Counted from the first letter of the stretch, positions 17,336 to 26,793 are shown. The stretch is 64,000 nucleotides of DNA from Butyrivibrio sp. FCS014 (GCF_000526935.1 NZ_JAHA01000008.1:62001-126000); one strand, 5' to 3'. Notes: generated from the sequence alone by a model not told the origin. A program made the numbers and translations.

Positions 17336-18707
17336 CAGTTCTGGGGAATGACTCAACATCTCTGATGTTGCTCATACCTGTGAGATACATTACGCATCTC
17401 TCAAAGCCAAGGCCGAATCCTGAGTGGCGAACGCTTCCGTACTTACGAAGGTCAAGATAGAACTTGTAATCCTCCTTCTTAAGTCCAAGCTCGTCCATAC
17501 GCTTCTCAAGCTTCTCAAGATCATCCTCTCTCTGGCTTCCGCCTACGATCTCACCGATTCCGGGAACCAGACAGTCAGCTGCTGCCACCGTCTTGCCATC
17601 CTCGTTGAGCTTCATGTAGAAGGCCTTGATCTCCTTGGGATAATCTGTTACGAATACAGGTCTCTTGAACACTTCCTCTGTAAGGTATCTCTCGTGCTCG
17701 GTCTGAAGATCTGCACCCCAACTTACCTTGTAATCGAACTTGTCATTGTGCTTCTCAAGGATCTCAACCGCCTCTGTATAAGAGATGCGGCCAAACTCAC
17801 TGTTGGCAACATTCTCAAGTCTCTCGATAAGTCCCTTGTCAACGAACTGGTTGAAGAACTCCATCTCCTCGGGGCAGTGCTCCAGAACATACTTGATCAC
17901 ATATTTGAGCATAGCCTCGGCTGTGTCGCAGTCATCCTTAAGATCCGCAAAGCACATCTCAGGCTCGATCATCCAGAACTCAGCCGCATGTCTTGTGGTG
18001 TTGGAGTTCTCTGCTCTGAAGGTAGGTCCGAAGGTGTAAACGTTCTTGAAAGCAAAAGCATAGGTCTCAACGTTGAGCTGTCCGCTTACTGTAAGGTTAA
18101 CGGGCTTTCCGAAGAAGTCCTTGGAGTAATCAACAGCACCATCCTCAGTCTTGGGAACATTGTTGAGGTCCATGGTGGTTACCTGGAACATCTCGCCTGC
18201 GCCCTCACAGTCACTGCCTGTGATAAGAGGTGTGTGTACATATACGAAGCCTCTCTCCTGGAAGAAAGAGTGAATGGCAAATGCCGCAACGCTTCTTACT
18301 CTGAATACAGCCTCAAAGGTGTTTGTCCTTGCACGAAGATGAGGAAGTGTCCTCAAAAACTCAAGGCTGTGTCTCTTGGGCTGAAGGGGATAATCCTCTG
18401 TTGAAGGTCCCTCGATCTCGATCTTGTCAGCCTGCATCTCGAAGGGCTGCTTGGCCTCGGGAGTTGCAACGATCTTACCTGTGGCAATGATAGCTGCTCC
18501 GACATTCAATTTGCTGATGGCTGTGAAGTTGTCCAGCGCATCCGTATATACAACCTGCAGAGGCTTAAAGAAAGTACCGTCATTGAGCACAATGAAACCG
18601 ATGGTCTTTGAATCTCTGATGTTTCTGATCCAGCCTCCCACTGCTACTGTCTGTCCCGCGAATTCTTCCGGTTTTGTAAAAAGAGCTTTGATATCTGTAA
18701 GTTCCAT
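17316..18707 (-). CDS. asnS: Asparaginyl-tRNA synthetase
   Basis: 463 residues, usual length for bacterial AsnRS. An N-terminal OB fold ([22 protein letters not shown]) binds the anticodon. The class II catalytic core has motif 1 near [17 protein letters not shown], motif 2 [21 protein letters not shown] and motif 3 [15 protein letters not shown]. It charges tRNA-Asn. It starts 22 nt after the stop of the FKBP-type lipoprotein gene and is probably cotranscribed with it. No T-box leader is present in that short gap. Confidence 0.96.
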   Translation of the reverse strand: MELTDIKALFTKPEEFAGQTVAVGGWIRNIRDSKTIGFIVLNDGTFFKPLQVVYTDALDNFTAISKLNVGAAIIATGKIVATPEAKQPFEMQADKIEIEGPSTEDYPLQPKRHSLEFLRTLPHLRARTNTFEAVFRVRSVAAFAIHSFFQERGFVYVHTPLITGSDCEGAGEMFQVTTMDLNNVPKTEDGAVDYSKDFFGKPVNLTVSGQLNVETYAFAFKNVYTFGPTFRAENSNTTRHAAEFWMIEPEMCFADLKDDCDTAEAMLKYVIKYVLEHCPEEMEFFNQFVDKGLIERLENVANSEFGRISYTEAVEILEKHNDKFDYKVSWGADLQTEHERYLTEEVFKRPVFVTDYPKEIKAFYMKLNEDGKTVAAADCLVPGIGEIVGGSQREDDLEKLEKRMDELGLKKEDYKFYLDLRKYGSVRHSGFGLGFERCVMYLTGMSNIRDVESFPRTVGNCEL

Positions 18708-18729
18708 GAAACACCCCTCCTGTTATGTA

Positions 18730-19935
18730 TTAGTTGGTCTCAACTACATTTGCGTTTTCTGTAAGGAAATCCACAACCTTCTGGCTCATAAGACCCTCTC
18801 TGTAGATCTCGAGCTCAAGGGAATCCTTGTACTCTTCAAAAGAGCTGTAGGCTGTAGTCGCTGCATTGTCATAGGCGTTATGCAGATACTCATCTATATC
18901 CGCATCGGTAACCTCAATGCCTTCCTTGTCTGCGATAGCCTGAAGCATCATGAACTGCTTGGTGGTCTGATCAACCATGTTCTTGATGTACTCCTCAGCC
19001 GTTCCGGCAATTCCATTGTTCTGCATTGTCAGATTTACGAACTCATCTGCAGTAAGCTGTGTGCCTGTAGATGCTGCATAGAGCTGTGTGTAATAATTGA
19101 TGGCTTCGTATTGCTGCTTGTAATATCTGTTATAGAGCTTCTCGGGAACCTCATTAAATGTGGTGTTATTCATAACGGTCTCGAGAACTGTATTCTGAAC
19201 AGTGTCATCTCTGTCTGAAAGTGCTTCCTGTGTAAGCTGCTCCTTAAGATGTACCTTAAATCCCTCAAGGTCTGTAACATCGTCAAGGTTCTGGGAAGCA
19301 ACCCACTCATCGGAAGGCTCTGCCTCTGCGGTCTGAATTCCGTTAACGGTTACGGTAAAGATAACATCCTTGCCTGCAAGATCGGCTGCGCCGTAATTCT
19401 CGGGGAAAGTAAGATTAAGATCAACTGTGTCTCCGATATTGACTCCGATAAGTCCATCCTCAAATCCGTCGATGTAGCTGTGTGAACCGATGGTAAGCAG
19501 AGCGCCCTGCGCTGTTCCTCCCTGGAAAGCCTCCAGAGTGTCAGCGTACTTGCCTACATAATCGATATTGACTGTATCTCCGCTTTCAACTGCTCTGTCT
19601 GTAACATCAACCATCATGGGGTCCTGAGCATATAAGTCCGCAAGCCTTTTCTCAACATCCTCATCGGTGATCTCTACTGCGGCAACTTCTGCGGTAACGC
19701 CCTTGTACTCGCCAAGAGCAAGGCAGGTCTCAAGATCTGTGTCCAAAAGAGTCTGTGTCTCAAGGTTAGACAGATCAACACCTGTTTCAGCCTGGGTATC
19801 GGCTTCTGTATCTGCTGCCTCTGTTACTGCGGCTGTAGCCTCCTCAGTGCTGTTATCACTTGCCTTATCTCCGCACGCTGTAAGAAGAGCTGCTGCCGAA
19901 ACCAAGGCAATAAATAGCGCAAAATTCTTTTTCAT
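18730..19935 (-). CDS. FKBP/trigger-factor-like peptidyl-prolyl isomerase lipoprotein
   Basis: 401 residues from the ATG at 19935, preceded by an AAGGAG site. A lipoprotein signal peptide ends at LLTAC (lipobox Cys ~21), followed by a Thr/Ala/Glu-rich linker. An FKBP-like domain follows: SGDTVNIDYVGK, then GSHSYIDGFEDGLIGVNIG and LTFPENYGAADLAGK. The C-terminal half is helical and trigger-factor-like, with HLKEQLTQEALSD and TKQFMMLQAIADKEGIEVTDADI. It probably folds exported proteins at the outer face of the membrane. It is followed closely by asnS. Confidence 0.88.
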   Translation of the reverse strand: MKKNFALFIALVSAAALLTACGDKASDNSTEEATAAVTEAADTEADTQAETGVDLSNLETQTLLDTDLETCLALGEYKGVTAEVAAVEITDEDVEKRLADLYAQDPMMVDVTDRAVESGDTVNIDYVGKYADTLEAFQGGTAQGALLTIGSHSYIDGFEDGLIGVNIGDTVDLNLTFPENYGAADLAGKDVIFTVTVNGIQTAEAEPSDEWVASQNLDDVTDLEGFKVHLKEQLTQEALSDRDDTVQNTVLETVMNNTTFNEVPEKLYNRYYKQQYEAINYYTQLYAASTGTQLTADEFVNLTMQNNGIAGTAEEYIKNMVDQTTKQFMMLQAIADKEGIEVTDADIDEYLHNAYDNAATTAYSSFEEYKDSLELEIYREGLMSQKVVDFLTENANVVETN

Positions 19936-20001
19936 AATAATACTCCTTCTAAACAATATTTTTTATACTACCACACTCTTCCTTCTTATTAAAGTATTTT
20001 A

Positions 20002-20053
20002 TTGCCTAACCAGGTAAACAATGCTAAAATAGGTTGTTACCACTTAAGTGGTA
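20002..20053 (+). promoter_or_regulatory. Promoter with palindrome near +1, upstream of a hypothetical gene
   Basis: -35 TTGCCT (20002-20007), 17-nt spacer, -10 TAAAAT (20025-20030). A perfect palindrome TACCACTTAAGTGGTA (20038-20053) sits at the predicted start, so it may be an operator or a stabilising 5' hairpin. Confidence 0.65.
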
Positions 20054-20082
20054 CAAGAGATTTTTTGGAGGTATTTTTTTCT

Positions 20083-20556
20083 ATGAACCCGGTACTTATT
20101 ACTTTGATCGTGGTAGCCGTAGTTCTGGCAGCCGCCGCTGTCGCTCTTTATTTCCTTGGAAAGAGAGCTCAGAAGAAGCAGGCGGAGCAGCAGGAACAGT
20201 TGGATGCAATGAAGCAGACCGTTACCATGCTGATCATTGACAAGAAGCGCATGAAGCTCAAGGAAGCAGGTCTTCCTCAGGCGGTGATCGATCAGACGCC
20301 CAAGCTCCTTCGTGGTTCCAAACTCCCTATTCTCAAGGTAAGAGTTGGAAACAGAGTTATGAGCCTTATCTGCGACGAGAAGATCTTCGATTCCGTTCCG
20401 GTCAAGAAAGAAGTCAAGGCTTCTGTAAGCGGCATCTATGTAACAGAGGTTAAGGGACTTCGCGGCAAAGCTCCTGTTCAGGAAAAGAAAAAGGGCTTCT
20501 TCAAGAACCTTGTTGAGAAGGCCCAGGAAAAAGCCGGTGCTAAATCGATCAAATAA
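20083..20556 (+). CDS. Membrane-anchored hypothetical protein
   Basis: 157 residues from the ATG at 20083, with GGAGG about 11 nt upstream. A single N-terminal transmembrane helix (about residues 3-24) is followed by a Lys/Gln-rich helical stretch (to ~45), a compact domain with KLLRGSKLPILKVRVGNRVMSLICDEKIFD, and a Lys-rich tail (KKKGFFKNLVEKAQ). I do not recognise a family. The topology suggests a cytoplasmic domain held at the membrane. It has its own promoter and a terminator, and is convergent with the DUF1934 gene. Confidence 0.75.
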   Translation: MNPVLITLIVVAVVLAAAAVALYFLGKRAQKKQAEQQEQLDAMKQTVTMLIIDKKRMKLKEAGLPQAVIDQTPKLLRGSKLPILKVRVGNRVMSLICDEKIFDSVPVKKEVKASVSGIYVTEVKGLRGKAPVQEKKKGFFKNLVEKAQEKAGAKSIK

Positions 20557-20573
20557 CTTAATAATGAAAAGAA

Positions 20574-20606
20574 ACGGAGACAGGTTATCCTGCCTCCGTA
20601 TTTTTT
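20574..20606 (+). terminator. Intrinsic terminator after the membrane-anchored hypothetical gene
   Basis: ACGGAG-A-CAGG pairs with CCTG-C-CTCCGT around TTAT, followed by ATTTTTT. The stem overlaps the 3' end of the convergent DUF1934 gene. Confidence 0.75.
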
Positions 20607-21037
20607 ATGTCCAAAACCACCATGGAACTTGAGATGACCTGGCCGTCGATCTCCAGATCGTACTCCGCCACCACTTTCATCTCTTCTTCATTTATACCCA
20701 CATTAAAATCGAAGCTGTTGGTGCGGACCTTCATCTTCATGGATCCGTAGGGCGTCACATAGTCCGTATCGTACTCCATATTATCACCAAAGGCCAGCCT
20801 GGAACTGGTGGCGCCTCTTCTTATTATCTCCATGGCATCGCCACCGGGGGCTATGAGAACCTTGTTGTGGACCTTCATGCTCTCGTGTCCGGTGTCCATA
20901 TCGGACTCATATTCCACAACGCGGCTTCCGTCCTCAAGAAGTTCAAAGCTCCCAAGATGGGTTGACTCAACCTTCTCCGTAGGTTCACCTTCCCTGGCAT
21001 GTATTCCGGTTACATAAACCTCTACGTTTCTGTTCAT
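20585..21037 (-). CDS. DUF1934 (YwiB-like) beta-barrel protein
   Basis: A 150-residue protein rich in beta strands with no signal peptide: VEVYVTGIHAREGEPTEKVES, YESDMDTGHES and TPYGSMKMKVRTNSF. This matches DUF1934, a lipocalin-like family of unknown function found in Firmicutes. It starts 13 nt after the ispE stop, so the two are likely cotranscribed. The nature of any ligand is not visible. Confidence 0.8.
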   Translation of the reverse strand: MNRNVEVYVTGIHAREGEPTEKVESTHLGSFELLEDGSRVVEYESDMDTGHESMKVHNKVLIAPGGDAMEIIRRGATSSRLAFGDNMEYDTDYVTPYGSMKMKVRTNSFDFNVGINEEEMKVVAEYDLEIDGQVISSSMVVLDIKNTEAG

Positions 21038-21050
21038 TGGCCACCTTCTC

Positions 21051-21974
21051 TCACAAGTTGGGATTTACCGGTCTTGTTAAAAAGAGCTCCGGCGCAAGTC
21101 CACTCTTTCTAACAGCTTCCATTCCCTCTCCAGCCTTTTTCACATCCTCGTAAATACCAAATACCGTGGGACCGCTTCCTGTCATGAATGCCCCTGTGGC
21201 CCCATTATCCAGAAGAATCTTTTCTATATCCTTTATGACTGTGTGCTCTTTGGCGGTAACAGGCTCAAGCACATTGTCAATAAGAGCGCACATGCCTTTT
21301 ATATCCCCGGCCTCAATAGTCTTTTTTATACCGTCGATGTCAGGATGAACAACATCAGTGCTGTTGTCCAGCTCTCTGTACACCCAGGCCGTAGATACAT
21401 CTAATCCCGGCTTTGCGATGACTATGGCACAATCCGCCAGATCTTTTAACGGAGTAAGTATTTCTCCTATGCCCTCCGAGAGCGCTGTGCCTCCCACGAT
21501 GCAGTAGGGGATGTCTGCCCCAAGTTTAACTGCCAGTCTGCACATATCATCCCGGCTCATGCCAAGATCCCACAGCTCATTCAAGGCATAATAGGCTGCT
21601 GCCCCGTCGGTGCTTCCGCCGGCCATTCCCGCAGCCGCAGGGATGACCTTTTCCAGCGTCATATCAACTCCGGCGGTAACGCCATACTCCTCTTTGAGCT
21701 GCTTTGCCACCTTGCAGATAAGGTTGCGGCCGTCGGTGGGAATGCCCTCCCTTGAGCAGCTAAGGGTTATATCACCGGTTTCGTTTCTCTTAAAGGTCAG
21801 GGTATCGTATATATCTATGTTCTGCATTATCATCCGAACAAGATGATAGCCGTCATCACGCTTTCCGGTCACATCAAGTCCCAGATTTATCTTGGCGTAA
21901 GCCTTTCTGGTCACTTCCATCTCTAAAAACCGCTCCACTTCCGTCTTTTTTCCAATTAACATCTTCTCACCCAT
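21051..21974 (-). CDS. ispE: 4-diphosphocytidyl-2-C-methyl-D-erythritol kinase
   Basis: GHMP-family kinase of the MEP isoprenoid pathway. It phosphorylates CDP-methylerythritol. The N-terminal AYAKINLGLDVTGKRDDGYH, the ATP loop PAAAGMAGGSTDGAA and the C-terminal TGSGPTVFG are all present. Full-length from 21974 is 307 residues. An internal ATG at 21920 (MEVTRKAYAKINL) is where most homologues begin and has a GGAG site, though 12 nt away, so the first 18 residues may not be translated. It is followed by the DUF1934 gene and is divergent from the sigma-D-controlled gene. Confidence 0.95.
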   Translation of the reverse strand: MGEKMLIGKKTEVERFLEMEVTRKAYAKINLGLDVTGKRDDGYHLVRMIMQNIDIYDTLTFKRNETGDITLSCSREGIPTDGRNLICKVAKQLKEEYGVTAGVDMTLEKVIPAAAGMAGGSTDGAAAYYALNELWDLGMSRDDMCRLAVKLGADIPYCIVGGTALSEGIGEILTPLKDLADCAIVIAKPGLDVSTAWVYRELDNSTDVVHPDIDGIKKTIEAGDIKGMCALIDNVLEPVTAKEHTVIKDIEKILLDNGATGAFMTGSGPTVFGIYEDVKKAGEGMEAVRKSGLAPELFLTRPVNPNL

Positions 21975-22032
21975 ACGTAATCATTACAAGAAAAAAAGTC
22001 CTAAAAAATTGAAAAATATTTATATTTACCTC

Positions 22033-22059
22033 TAAAGTTTTTTGAAAATCAGCCGACAA
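22033..22059 (+). promoter_or_regulatory. Sigma-D/sigma-28 (FliA-type) flagellar promoter
   Basis: TAAA (22033-22036), exactly 15 nt, then GCCGACAA (22052-22059), one base from the consensus TAAA-N15-GCCGATAA. It lies about 75 nt before the next start codon. A weaker sigma-A-like element (CCGACA, 16 nt, TATAGT) overlaps it. Confidence 0.75.
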
Positions 22060-22134
22060 ACAGAATAGGTACACTATAGTTTCGTTTCAAGCGCGGTCCA
22101 ACTTTAGTTAACCTGTGCGGAAAAGGAGTTCTAT

Positions 22135-22755
22135 ATGGGCGTAAACGGAGTTACCGAGGTTACTAACAACATCGCAACCACCTATGCTTCAGCGATCAAT
22201 GCCCCTGTCGAAGACAAGAAGAAAGATTCTGAGGTAAAGGTAAAAGCGGAAGCCGCTGCTGTGTACGAAAAATCCGAGGAGACCTCTGACAAGTCGTCGA
22301 AGGTTTCCACCAGGGAAGAAGACCGGAAGAAGATCATCCAACAGCTCAAAGCCGATGATGCAATGCGCCAGCAACAGCTTGTTGACATCGTTCACAAGAT
22401 GATGGGCAAGCAGGTTAAAGCATTTGGTATAGCTAACGATGATGACGATTCCATGTGGAAGTTCCTGGCAAAAGGTGATTTTACAGTAGACGCAGCGACC
22501 AAGGCGCAGGCTCAGGAAGATATATCCGAGAACGGATACTGGGGCGTTAAGCAGACCTCAGAGAGAATCCTGGACTTTGCAAAAGCTCTGGCAGGGGACG
22601 ATCCCGCTAAGCTGGAGAAGATGCGCGCCGCTTTCGAAAAAGGCTATGCGCAGGCTGAGAAGACATGGGGCGGAGAGCTGCCCGAGATCTCAAAGCAGAC
22701 CTACGGCGCCGTCATGAAAGGATTTGACGAGCTGACCGGCAAAACTGAGGCCTAA
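22135..22755 (+). CDS. DUF5610-like protein, predicted flagellar-regulon member
   Basis: A 206-residue soluble protein. The N-terminal third is low-complexity and charged (Glu, Lys, Ser, Ala). The C-terminal ~90 residues contain YWGVKQTSERILDFAKALAG, DPAKLEKMRAAFEKGYAQAE and GGELPEISKQTYGAVMKGFDEL, which resemble the DUF5610 family from memory. No signal peptide or membrane helix is visible. The gene follows a near-consensus sigma-D promoter, so it is probably expressed with late flagellar and chemotaxis genes. Its molecular role is unknown. It stands alone and is convergent with pyrD across a shared terminator. Confidence 0.75.
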   Translation: MGVNGVTEVTNNIATTYASAINAPVEDKKKDSEVKVKAEAAAVYEKSEETSDKSSKVSTREEDRKKIIQQLKADDAMRQQQLVDIVHKMMGKQVKAFGIANDDDDSMWKFLAKGDFTVDAATKAQAQEDISENGYWGVKQTSERILDFAKALAGDDPAKLEKMRAAFEKGYAQAEKTWGGELPEISKQTYGAVMKGFDELTGKTEA

Positions 22756-22781
22756 GACCGCAACCGTTGCTAGTAACGAAG

Positions 22782-22815
22782 AAGAGGATGTACCCTAAAA
22801 AGTACATCCTCTTTT
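22782..22815. terminator. Bidirectional terminator between the DUF5610-like gene and pyrD
   Basis: AAGAGGATGTAC pairs perfectly with GTACATCCTCTT around an 8-nt loop, with T-rich tracts on both sides. It serves both convergent genes. Confidence 0.85.
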
Positions 22816-22850
22816 CATATATCTTCTTATATTCTCTTAGGATCTTTTCC

Positions 22851-23750
22851 TTACACGATTCCCCGAAGCTCATTGATATCCTGAACTCCATACTGTTTCA
22901 TGTAGGCCTCGATCCCCTCGATGACGTTTATCGTTGTGTATGGATCGTGGAAATTCATAGCGCCGACAGCCACCGCCGTTGCTCCCGCCATGATGAATTC
23001 GATGGCATCCTCAGCGTTTGCAATACCTCCCATTCCAATGACCGGAATATTCACCGCATGGGAAGCTTCGTAGACCATACGCACCGCAACAGGCTTAATT
23101 GCAGGGCCTGAGAGGCCACCGGTCTTATTGGCAAGAGCAAACTTCCTCTTATGGATATCTATCTTCATTCCGGTGATGGTATTTATAAGGGATATGGCAT
23201 CCGCTCCTGCTGCCTCCGCAGCCTTGGCCATCTCCGCGATGCTGGTGACATTGGGGCTGAGCTTCATGATTACCGGCTGTTTTGCGATCCTCTTGATCTC
23301 ACTGGTTATGTCAAAAAGAGCTGACACCTTCTGCCCGAAGGCAATGGCACCCTCTTTTACATTGGGGCAGGAGACATTGATCTCCAGCATGTCCACCGCC
23401 TCATCCGAGAGCCTCTCCACCACATCAAGGTAGTCGCTTACGCTCTTTCCGCAGACATTGACTATGACCTTGGTGTCATATTTTTTCAGAAACTCCAGGT
23501 CTCTCTCCACGAAAACGTCTATTCCCGGGTTCTGAAGGCCGATGGCATTGAGCATTCCCCCATAAACTTCCGCAACTCTCGGGGTGGGGTTTCCTTCCCA
23601 AGGCACATTGGCAACACCCTTGGTCACCACGGCTCCCAGCCTGTTTAAGTCCACAAAATCCGAATATTCCATTCCGGATCCGAAGGTTCCGGAGGCTGTC
23701 ATAACCGGGTTCTTAAATTTTACTCCTGCTATCTCAACTGCTGTATTCAA
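22851..23750 (-). CDS. pyrD: Dihydroorotate dehydrogenase B, catalytic subunit
   Basis: 299 residues of the class 1B TIM-barrel enzyme that oxidises dihydroorotate to orotate with FMN. Visible motifs are NPVMTASGTFGSG, the active-site Cys loop NVSCPNVKEG, KLSPNVT, and the FMN-binding GMGGIANAEDA and AGATAVAVG. Class 1B enzymes need PyrK, encoded immediately upstream (27-nt gap). Third gene of a pyrC-pyrK-pyrD operon ending at a bidirectional terminator. Confidence 0.96.
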   Translation of the reverse strand: MNTAVEIAGVKFKNPVMTASGTFGSGMEYSDFVDLNRLGAVVTKGVANVPWEGNPTPRVAEVYGGMLNAIGLQNPGIDVFVERDLEFLKKYDTKVIVNVCGKSVSDYLDVVERLSDEAVDMLEINVSCPNVKEGAIAFGQKVSALFDITSEIKRIAKQPVIMKLSPNVTSIAEMAKAAEAAGADAISLINTITGMKIDIHKRKFALANKTGGLSGPAIKPVAVRMVYEASHAVNIPVIGMGGIANAEDAIEFIMAGATAVAVGAMNFHDPYTTINVIEGIEAYMKQYGVQDINELRGIV

Positions 23751-23777
23751 GGCATTTCCTCCACTATCTGTTTATGA

Positions 23778-24572
23778 TCAAAGGTCAAGGTCGTCCGCAT
23801 CAAATACCGGTCCCTCGGTGCATATCCTGGCATTCTTCACATGGGAATGCTCATCCACCTTTGTGGTCTTGCAAACACACCCAAGGCAGGCGCCGACTCC
23901 GCAGGCCATCCTCTCCTCCAGGGAAAGGTATGCCTTTATTCCATTGGCCACGGCAAAAGACTTTATGGCCTTCAGCATAGGCATCGGCCCGCAGGCAAAG
24001 ATCACATCCGCCTCAATAGCCTCTTCTCTCATGGCATCAAGGACATTGCCCTTTGTTCCTACGCTTCCATCCTCCGTGGCGATATGAAGCTTAGAAACCT
24101 TTTCGAATTCTCCGGACAAAAAAGTCTGCGCATCCCGGTAGCCCATGACTGCGGCAACGGACTTTGGCTTCTCGCCTCCCTCAAGGTTTGAGAGCCTCTT
24201 TGCTGTCTCAAGAAGGGGCGGTACTCCGATTCCTCCGCCCATGACAACAGCTCTTTTCCCGGCTGCTGCCTCAAGAGGAAAGCCGTTTCCCAAAACTCCC
24301 AGGATAGTCATGTTATCCCCGGGCTGATACAAGGTGAACTCCGCGGTTCCGCTTCCCACAACCCTGTACACCAGTCTTATGGCCGATTTGGCAGCATCCA
24401 CCTCGCAGATGCTGATGGGTCTTGGCAAAAGAGTCGCTTTCCCCACCGGATACACTCCCACAAACTGCCCCGGCTTTGCATCCCTTGCAAGTTCCGTCTC
24501 AAGCCACAGATCATAGATCCCCTCGGCAAGGATCCTCTGGCTTATAACTAACGCTTCTGTCTTTTTCTTCAT
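23778..24572 (-). CDS. pyrK: Dihydroorotate dehydrogenase B, electron transfer subunit
   Basis: 264 residues. An N-terminal FAD-binding barrel (GQFVGVYPVGKATLLPRPISI) is followed by an NAD-binding domain (VMGGGIGVPPLLETAKRL) and a C-terminal [2Fe-2S] cluster ligated by CGVGACLGCVCK plus a later Cys in ARICTEGP. It carries electrons from PyrD's FMN to NAD. It sits between pyrC (66-nt gap) and pyrD. Confidence 0.96.
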   Translation of the reverse strand: MKKKTEALVISQRILAEGIYDLWLETELARDAKPGQFVGVYPVGKATLLPRPISICEVDAAKSAIRLVYRVVGSGTAEFTLYQPGDNMTILGVLGNGFPLEAAAGKRAVVMGGGIGVPPLLETAKRLSNLEGGEKPKSVAAVMGYRDAQTFLSGEFEKVSKLHIATEDGSVGTKGNVLDAMREEAIEADVIFACGPMPMLKAIKSFAVANGIKAYLSLEERMACGVGACLGCVCKTTKVDEHSHVKNARICTEGPVFDADDLDL

Positions 24573-24638
24573 CCGATACTCTCCCTTTTATCTGTATCAT
24601 ACAGCCCGCCTTGGGGCCGTTATATGCTCTGCAAAAAC

Positions 24639-25919
24639 TCAGCTCTTTGAGCTGTACACTATCTCGCCGCCGCAGATGGTGTAATGGATCTTTCCGGGGA
24701 GCTTCTGCCCCAGGAAAGGCGTGTTGGAGGCTTTGGAAACGCTGCTTCCAAAGACCCACTCCTCCTTTGGATTAAAGATCACAAGATCCGCTCTGTCCCC
24801 TTCCCACAGATGTCCCGCATCAAGGCCGTAGACATCGGCAGGGCCGCAGGTCATCCTCTCAAGAAGAGTCATAAGGCTGATATGTCCGGGATTTACCAGT
24901 TCCCGGATCCCCAGGGCCAGGGATGTTTCAAGGCCTGTTATTCCACTGGGAGCCTTTGTTATCTCCCTCTCCTTCTCCTCTTTTGAATGAGGAGCATGGT
25001 CCGTTGCTATCATCTCTATGGTTCCGTCCCTGATGCCCTCTATTATGGCCTGCCTGTCGGATTCAAGCCTAAGAGGCGGGTTCATCTTGGCAAGACTTCC
25101 ATGCTCAAGAACAGCTTCCTCAGTCAAAGTAAAGTGATGGGGCGTGGCCTCTGCAAAGACCCTTATCCAGTTCTTTCTGGCCTGTCTTATCAGCTCCACG
25201 GACTCTGCAGCACTTATATGCTGCACCACTATGGCTCCTCCGGTCTCTTCCGCAAGAGCGATGTCTCTTTTTACCATGGAAATCTCGGCATCCCTTGGAG
25301 AACCCTTGATCCCGAGCTTGTCCGCAACAGCGCCGGCGTTAATTCCGTTATTGGAAATATACTTGGGGTCCTCCTCGTGGAGACTTATTACCATTCCACG
25401 CTTCCTTGCCATGTTGAGGGCCTCTTTCATCAGCTCCTCGTCCATAACAGGAACTCCGTCGTCGGTAAACAGCACCGCTCCGGCATTAATAAGGGCATCC
25501 ATATCCACTATCTCTTTTCCCAGCATGCCCTTAGTGACATTGCCGCAGCAAAGAACGTTGATGCCGGTATCCATGCCCTTCTTTACAGCCTCTCTTATGA
25601 TTTCGGGATTGTCCATGTGGGGATTGGTGTTGCCCATCATGACAACCGTGGTAAAGCCGCCTCTCTTGGCAGCCATTGCACCGGTGTAGATGTCTTCCTT
25701 ATAGGTAAAACCCGGGTCCCTGAAATGCACGTGGCAGTCCACAAGGCCGGGAGCCACCACCATTCCGGACGCATCAATGACCCTGTCGGCCTTCGTTGTC
25801 ATTGTATCCTTTCCGGGGGTCAGTATGGCTTCAACTCTGCCATCCCGGATCACGATGTCTCTTTTGCCCTCTGTTCCCGATGCCGGGTCCATCAGATATC
25901 CACCTCTTATAAGCAGCAT
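24639..25919 (-). CDS. pyrC: Dihydroorotase
   Basis: 426 residues of the class I amidohydrolase that cyclises carbamoyl-aspartate to dihydroorotate. Metal-binding motifs are DCHVHFRDPG near residue 60 and ATDHAPHS near residue 305; GNTNP binds substrate. It is the first gene of the pyrimidine operon. Upstream (around 25950) there is a good -10 TATAAT but no clear -35. No PyrR attenuator or UTP-sensing leader was seen. Confidence 0.95.
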   Translation of the reverse strand: MLLIRGGYLMDPASGTEGKRDIVIRDGRVEAILTPGKDTMTTKADRVIDASGMVVAPGLVDCHVHFRDPGFTYKEDIYTGAMAAKRGGFTTVVMMGNTNPHMDNPEIIREAVKKGMDTGINVLCCGNVTKGMLGKEIVDMDALINAGAVLFTDDGVPVMDEELMKEALNMARKRGMVISLHEEDPKYISNNGINAGAVADKLGIKGSPRDAEISMVKRDIALAEETGGAIVVQHISAAESVELIRQARKNWIRVFAEATPHHFTLTEEAVLEHGSLAKMNPPLRLESDRQAIIEGIRDGTIEMIATDHAPHSKEEKEREITKAPSGITGLETSLALGIRELVNPGHISLMTLLERMTCGPADVYGLDAGHLWEGDRADLVIFNPKEEWVFGSSVSKASNTPFLGQKLPGKIHYTICGGEIVYSSKS

Positions 25920-26036
25920 AGACTCCTCCCATAATTATTCTGCTAACTATTATAACCTATTGGCTATTCCATTTTTGCCCCACTCGTGAGAAAATATAGA
26001 AGAAATTTTCCAAAATCGAAAAGAGGCAAGGATTTA

Positions 26037-26774
26037 ATGATACGTACAATACTGATCTTTATATTTCTGGTGATATTTCTTATTGTGAGTCTTCCCATGC
26101 AGCTTGTGCTCTTCATCATGCACAAGTTCAACGATCCCGGCGCCAGGAAGGCTTCACTGGCCATTGTGAGCTGGGCCTTCAACGTAATCCTGTTCATCGG
26201 CGGCATCAAGCGCGTTGTCATCGGTGAAGACAATGTTCCCAAGGACGAGGCGGTTCTTTATGTGAGCAACCACCGAAGCATCTTCGACATTGTTGTGACT
26301 TACCCAAGAGTTCCCGGACGAACAGGCTATATCGCCAAGCAGGAATCCATGAAGCTTCCGGTCATCAGCTTCTGGATGGTTTATCTGGACTGTCTTTTCC
26401 TTGACAGATCCGATATCCGAAAGGGTCTTGAGATGGTTCTTACCGCCATCGACAAGGTGAAAAGCGGCATCTCCATCTTCATCTATCCCGAAGGAACCAG
26501 GAACAAGACCGACAAGCCCCTTGGTGAGTTCCACAAGGGAAGCTTCAAGATCGCCCAGAAGGCGGACTGCCCCATCGTTCCCGTGGTTGTAAACCACACC
26601 AGGGACTGCTTTGAAAATCACATGCCCTGGGTAAAAAAGACAACGGTGGTGATCGAGTACTGCGAGCCCATCAGGATCAAAGAGCTGGATAAGGACGACC
26701 AGAAGAACATCGACCAGTACGTCAAGAATATCATCGAAGAGACCTACGTAAGAAACGAGAATCTTGAGATCTGA
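26037..26774 (+). CDS. plsC: 1-acyl-sn-glycerol-3-phosphate acyltransferase
   Basis: 245 residues from the ATG at 26037, which has AAGGA 5 nt upstream; the longer frame adds 17 basic residues with no ribosome site. The N-terminus has a transmembrane helix (TILIFIFLVIFLIVSLPM). The catalytic NHxxxD motif is NHRSIFD, and the substrate motif is YPEGTRN. It acylates lysophosphatidic acid to phosphatidic acid at the inner membrane face. It is convergent with ddl across a shared terminator. Confidence 0.92.
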   Translation: MIRTILIFIFLVIFLIVSLPMQLVLFIMHKFNDPGARKASLAIVSWAFNVILFIGGIKRVVIGEDNVPKDEAVLYVSNHRSIFDIVVTYPRVPGRTGYIAKQESMKLPVISFWMVYLDCLFLDRSDIRKGLEMVLTAIDKVKSGISIFIYPEGTRNKTDKPLGEFHKGSFKIAQKADCPIVPVVVNHTRDCFENHMPWVKKTTVVIEYCEPIRIKELDKDDQKNIDQYVKNIIEETYVRNENLEI

Positions 26775-26793
26775 CCTGTCATGACACAAACAA

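Noticed and set aside
17424..18404. A 326-codon plus-strand frame opposite asnS
   Set aside because: It lies wholly inside a well-conserved asnS with all class II motifs, its composition is Leu/Cys/Ser-rich as expected of an antisense shadow, and no start signal is present.
18708..18729. Possible T-box leader before asnS or metG
   Set aside because: The gaps before asnS (22 nt) and metG (33 nt) are too short for a T-box, and no T-box consensus was seen.
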